A DNA stretch of 36,951 nucleotides, taken from the NCBI GenBank assembly GCA_029978085.1, contig JAPOJV010000015.1, forward strand, positions 1-36,951, in the 5' to 3' direction. The position numbers and the translations under genes are program-made. Under the pieces are notes generated by a model. That model saw only the letters and a list, made by a program, of their open reading frames with translations. It ran no database searches and was not told the origin of the DNA. Source of the stretch: a bacterium. Lineage in GTDB: Bacteria > Planctomycetota > Planctomycetia > Pirellulales > UBA1268. This document shows positions 34,227 through 36,951 of this stretch, one piece after another. Numbering within the stretch: the stretch's first letter is position 1; each line of letters starts with the position of its first letter.

Positions 34227-34348
34227 GGGGCCGCCGGAACGGCAGAAGTCTCGTCGCGGTGAAGCTTCCTCCTTCCACGGCCTCCGGCAGTTCATTCTCC
34301 AGAAGGTCGGAATCTTCAAGGCTCCTCGAGCTTCCGCCGATTCCGGCT
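34227..34348 (+). repeat. Intergenic repeat family Y, copy 2
   Basis: GGAACGGCAGAAGTCTCGTCGCGGTGAAGCTTCCTCCTTCCACGGCCTCCGGCAGTTCATTCTCCAGAAGGTCGGAATCTTCAAGGCTCCTCGAGCTTCCGCCGATTCCGG aligns to reverse complement of 23817-23940. Confidence 0.78.
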
Positions 34349-34384
34349 TGGTTTTCTTGCCGAAACTCAGTTGAAGGCATCCGT

Positions 34385-35161
34385 ATGCTTGCGAAGCGTG
34401 TGATTCCCTGCCTCGATGTGGAGAAGGGGCGGGTCGTCAAAGGCACCCGGTTCCTGGAACTGGCCGACGCCGGTGATCCGGTGGAGGTGGCGGCCCGCTA
34501 CGAGGCGGAGGGGGCCGACGAGCTGGTGTTTCTCGACATCACCGCCAGTCACGAGGATCGCGGCATCGTGCTCGACATGGTGCGGCGGGTGGCCGAGACG
34601 ATCTACATGCCGTTCACGGTGGGCGGCGGCATCCGCACGCTCGACGATGCGGCCCGGCTCGTGCAGGCCGGCGCGGAGAAGGTGAGTATCAACTCATCGG
34701 CCGTGAAGACGCCCGAGCTCGTCACGGCCGTGGCCGACCGGCTCGGTAGCTGTGCCACGGTCGTCAACATCGATCCGAAGCGGGTGATCCGCGACGGCCG
34801 TGAGGTGTGGGAGGTGTTCATCAACGGCGGCCGCGTGCCGACGGGCCTGGAGGCGGTCGCCTGGGCGAGGCGTGTCGAGGAACTGGGCGCCGGCGAGATC
34901 GTACTCACCTGCATGGACCGGGACGGCACTCGCGAGGGGTATGACCTGGAGATCACGGCAGCCGTGAGCCGGGCCGTGCGGATTCCGGTCGTGGCCAGCG
35001 GCGGCGCGGGCGCTCCCGAGCATCTCGCCGACGCCGTGCAGCAAGGCGGAGCCGACGCGGCGCTGGCCGCTGGCATCTTCCACTTCGGAAAGTGTACGAT
35101 TCGAGAGGTCAAGGAACTGTTCGCGATCCGTGGGATTCCCGTCCGCCCCGCCGCCGGCTGA
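34385..35161 (+). CDS. hisF: Imidazole glycerol phosphate synthase subunit HisF
   Basis: [59 protein letters not shown]...[32 protein letters not shown]...[10 protein letters not shown]-like end. Confidence 0.96.
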   Translation: MLAKRVIPCLDVEKGRVVKGTRFLELADAGDPVEVAARYEAEGADELVFLDITASHEDRGIVLDMVRRVAETIYMPFTVGGGIRTLDDAARLVQAGAEKVSINSSAVKTPELVTAVADRLGSCATVVNIDPKRVIRDGREVWEVFINGGRVPTGLEAVAWARRVEELGAGEIVLTCMDRDGTREGYDLEITAAVSRAVRIPVVASGGAGAPEHLADAVQQGGADAALAAGIFHFGKCTIREVKELFAIRGIPVRPAAG

Positions 35162-35218
35162 ACGTTCCCCGCGCCAATCCTCCCGCTTCGCACCCCCGGC
35201 CTCCCCGCCGCCCGCACG

Positions 35219-36370
35219 ATGTCCACGACCGAATCATCCGCCCCCGAGGCGACCGCTGGTGTGCGGTCAGCCCAGGGGCCACGGGCACCGCTCGAGATCG
35301 ACCGCCTGTTCGAGGCGCTCGTGAAGCTTCAGGGCAGCGACCTGCACTTGAAAGTCGGGCAGCCGCCCTTCATGCGAGTGAAAGGGGCGCTGCAACCGCT
35401 GAAGGCCCCGAAGCTCGACGACGAGCAGATGCAGCGGCTCTGCCTGCCGATGCTCGATGATCGCCAGCGGAAGATCCTCGAGCACGACGGCGGCGCCGAC
35501 TTCGCCCGCTCCGCCGTCATCGATGGCGTGAGATGGCGATTTCGCGTGAACCTGCTCTACCAGCAGGGCTCGCTCGGACTCGTGGCCCGCCGCGTCAACA
35601 ACACGATTCCCGACTTCAAGGGGCTCTTCCTCCCGCCGGCGATCGAGCGGCTCTGCCAGCTCGACCAGGGGCTCGTGCTTCTTGCGGGCGTGACGGGCTC
35701 GGGCAAGAGCACGACGATCGGGTCGATGCTCAACTACATCAATCAGAACTACCGCAAGCACATCCTCACGCTCGAGGATCCAGTCGAGTTCGTCTACACC
35801 GACGACAAGTGCCTGATCAATCAGCGGGAGATCGGCACCGACGTGCGGAGCTTCGAGGTCGGGATGAAGCACGCCGTCCGCGAAGACCCCGACATCATCG
35901 TGGTCGGCGAGATGCGGGACGTGGAGACCTTCAAGACGGCGATCCATGCCGCCGAGACGGGCCATCTCGTGTTCGGCACGATTCACGCCTCCAACGCGCC
36001 GAGCACGATCACCCGCATCCTCGACCTGTTTCCGCAGGAGGAGCATGCCGCGATCCGCAGTGCCATCGCCTTCAACATGAAGGGGATCGTGGCCCAGAAG
36101 CTGCTCAAGTCGATCAAGCCGGGCGTGAGCCGGGTGCCCGTGGTGGAACTGATGTTCTTCGACGTGCTGGTGCGGAAGTACGTCCTCGAAGGTCTCGACC
36201 ATCAACTGGCCGACCACATCAAGAAATCGGCCCGCGACGGCATGCAGGACTTCACCATGAGCCTCAAGAGCCTCGTCGACCAGGGACTGATCGACCGGAA
36301 CGCGGCCCTCGAGATCGCTCCCAATCGCGAGGCGCTCGAAATGGCGCTCAAGGGCATCGGGGTCTCCTGA
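35219..36370 (+). CDS. pilT: Type IV pilus twitching motility ATPase PilT
   Basis: LVKLQGSDLHLKVGQPPFMRVKG...GLVLLAGVTGSGKSTTIGSMLNYINQNYRKHILTLEDPVEFVYTDDKCLINQREIGTDVRSFEVGMKHAVREDPDIIVVGEMRDVETFKTAIHAAETGHLVFGTIHASNAPSTITRILDLFPQEEH. Confidence 0.95.
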   Translation: MSTTESSAPEATAGVRSAQGPRAPLEIDRLFEALVKLQGSDLHLKVGQPPFMRVKGALQPLKAPKLDDEQMQRLCLPMLDDRQRKILEHDGGADFARSAVIDGVRWRFRVNLLYQQGSLGLVARRVNNTIPDFKGLFLPPAIERLCQLDQGLVLLAGVTGSGKSTTIGSMLNYINQNYRKHILTLEDPVEFVYTDDKCLINQREIGTDVRSFEVGMKHAVREDPDIIVVGEMRDVETFKTAIHAAETGHLVFGTIHASNAPSTITRILDLFPQEEHAAIRSAIAFNMKGIVAQKLLKSIKPGVSRVPVVELMFFDVLVRKYVLEGLDHQLADHIKKSARDGMQDFTMSLKSLVDQGLIDRNAALEIAPNREALEMALKGIGVS

Positions 36371-36373
36371 GCG

Positions 36374-36951
36374 ATGATGGCATTCTTGAAATCAGCGAGT
36401 GGCGCTGCCGCGAAGAAGGCGCCTCCGGCGGCCTTCGCGCCACGGGTCGATGCGACGGCAGAGCAGATCGCCGCCCGCAAGGAGGCGGCCACGCTCCCCG
36501 GGTTCAAGCCGCTGGCTGCCGTGTTCGGCGAGGCGCTGGCGGCGTCGGCGACGGCCGTGCTGCTCGAGGTGGGAAGCAGGCAGCAGGTGAGTGTCCGCTC
36601 CCGTGTCGACAATGCCTGGCGAGATGCCGAGCCATTCCCCGGCGAGGCGGGCCTGGCTGCGGTGGCTGCGGCCAAGAAGCTCGCCGGGCCGCTCGTGGCC
36701 GGCGAGGGCGGGGAGCAGGCCGGCGGGTTTGTCGTTGCAGTGGCAGGCGTACGGCGACCGTGCCGACTGTCCGTGCGGCCGGCGGGCTCGGGCGAGCAGG
36801 TGCTCGTCCGCATCGGAGGCGAGTTGCCACCGGAGGAGTCGGCCGGGTTGGCGGGCATGCTCGGCCGCATCGTGCCGGGATTGCGATCCAAGGCCGGAGA
36901 TGCTGCGGAGAGTCAAGTGCTTCCCACCGTGACCTTTGCTGCCGACCGCGG
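36374..36951 (+). CDS. N-terminal part of a protein downstream of pilT (possibly a second secretion/pilus ATPase), truncated by window end
   Basis: Open frame MMAFLKSASGAAAKKAPPAAFAPRVDATAEQIAARKEAATLPGFKPLAAVFGEALAASATAVLLEVGSRQQVSVRSRVDNAWRD...PTVTFAADR; function inferred only from position. Confidence 0.55.
   Translation, partial: MMAFLKSASGAAAKKAPPAAFAPRVDATAEQIAARKEAATLPGFKPLAAVFGEALAASATAVLLEVGSRQQVSVRSRVDNAWRDAEPFPGEAGLAAVAAAKKLAGPLVAGEGGEQAGGFVVAVAGVRRPCRLSVRPAGSGEQVLVRIGGELPPEESAGLAGMLGRIVPGLRSKAGDAAESQVLPTVTFAADR

Overview
High-GC (planctomycete-like, inferred from gene content and style) chromosomal window. Mostly housekeeping genes: a double-length tandem UvrA (runs off the left edge), tRNA-Ala(CGC), ECF sigma factor plus coupled membrane protein, alpha/beta hydrolase, HEAT/TPR secreted protein, pyrE, an nfeD-nfeD-floA operon, SH3-like protein, MMPL/RND exporter, rhomboid protease, Gfo/Idh/MocA oxidoreductase, PolB-like 3'-5' exonuclease, Lys-rich H1-like protein, nadA, PEP-CTERM cyclophilin, FGGY (xylulo)kinase plus a sugar-isomerase-like protein, WD40 protein, thiS-thiG, hisF, pilT and the start of a further gene. 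No CRISPR array, transposase, integrase, toxin-antitoxin pair or recognisable defence system was seen. The most interesting content is intergenic. (1) At least seven loci carry a GTAG-headed palindromic element (GTAGCCCGGTCACGCCGTGACCGG plus an inverted partner hairpin CAWGTCACGGCGTGACWTG..CTAC) organised like RAYT-type REP/BIME elements. (2) A second GTAG-headed hairpin family (GTAGTCCRCAYRCTCCGYRTGYGG) has three copies with compensatory base-pair changes. In both families the TAG of the GTAG head is repeatedly the stop codon of the neighbouring gene (six genes, same phase NNG|TAG). (3) Two longer diverged intergenic repeat families occur near 23.6, 29.3 and 34.2 kb; one copy lies inside an 18-bp perfect inverted repeat, MITE-like. 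Many long ORFs in the supplied track are antisense high-GC artefacts.
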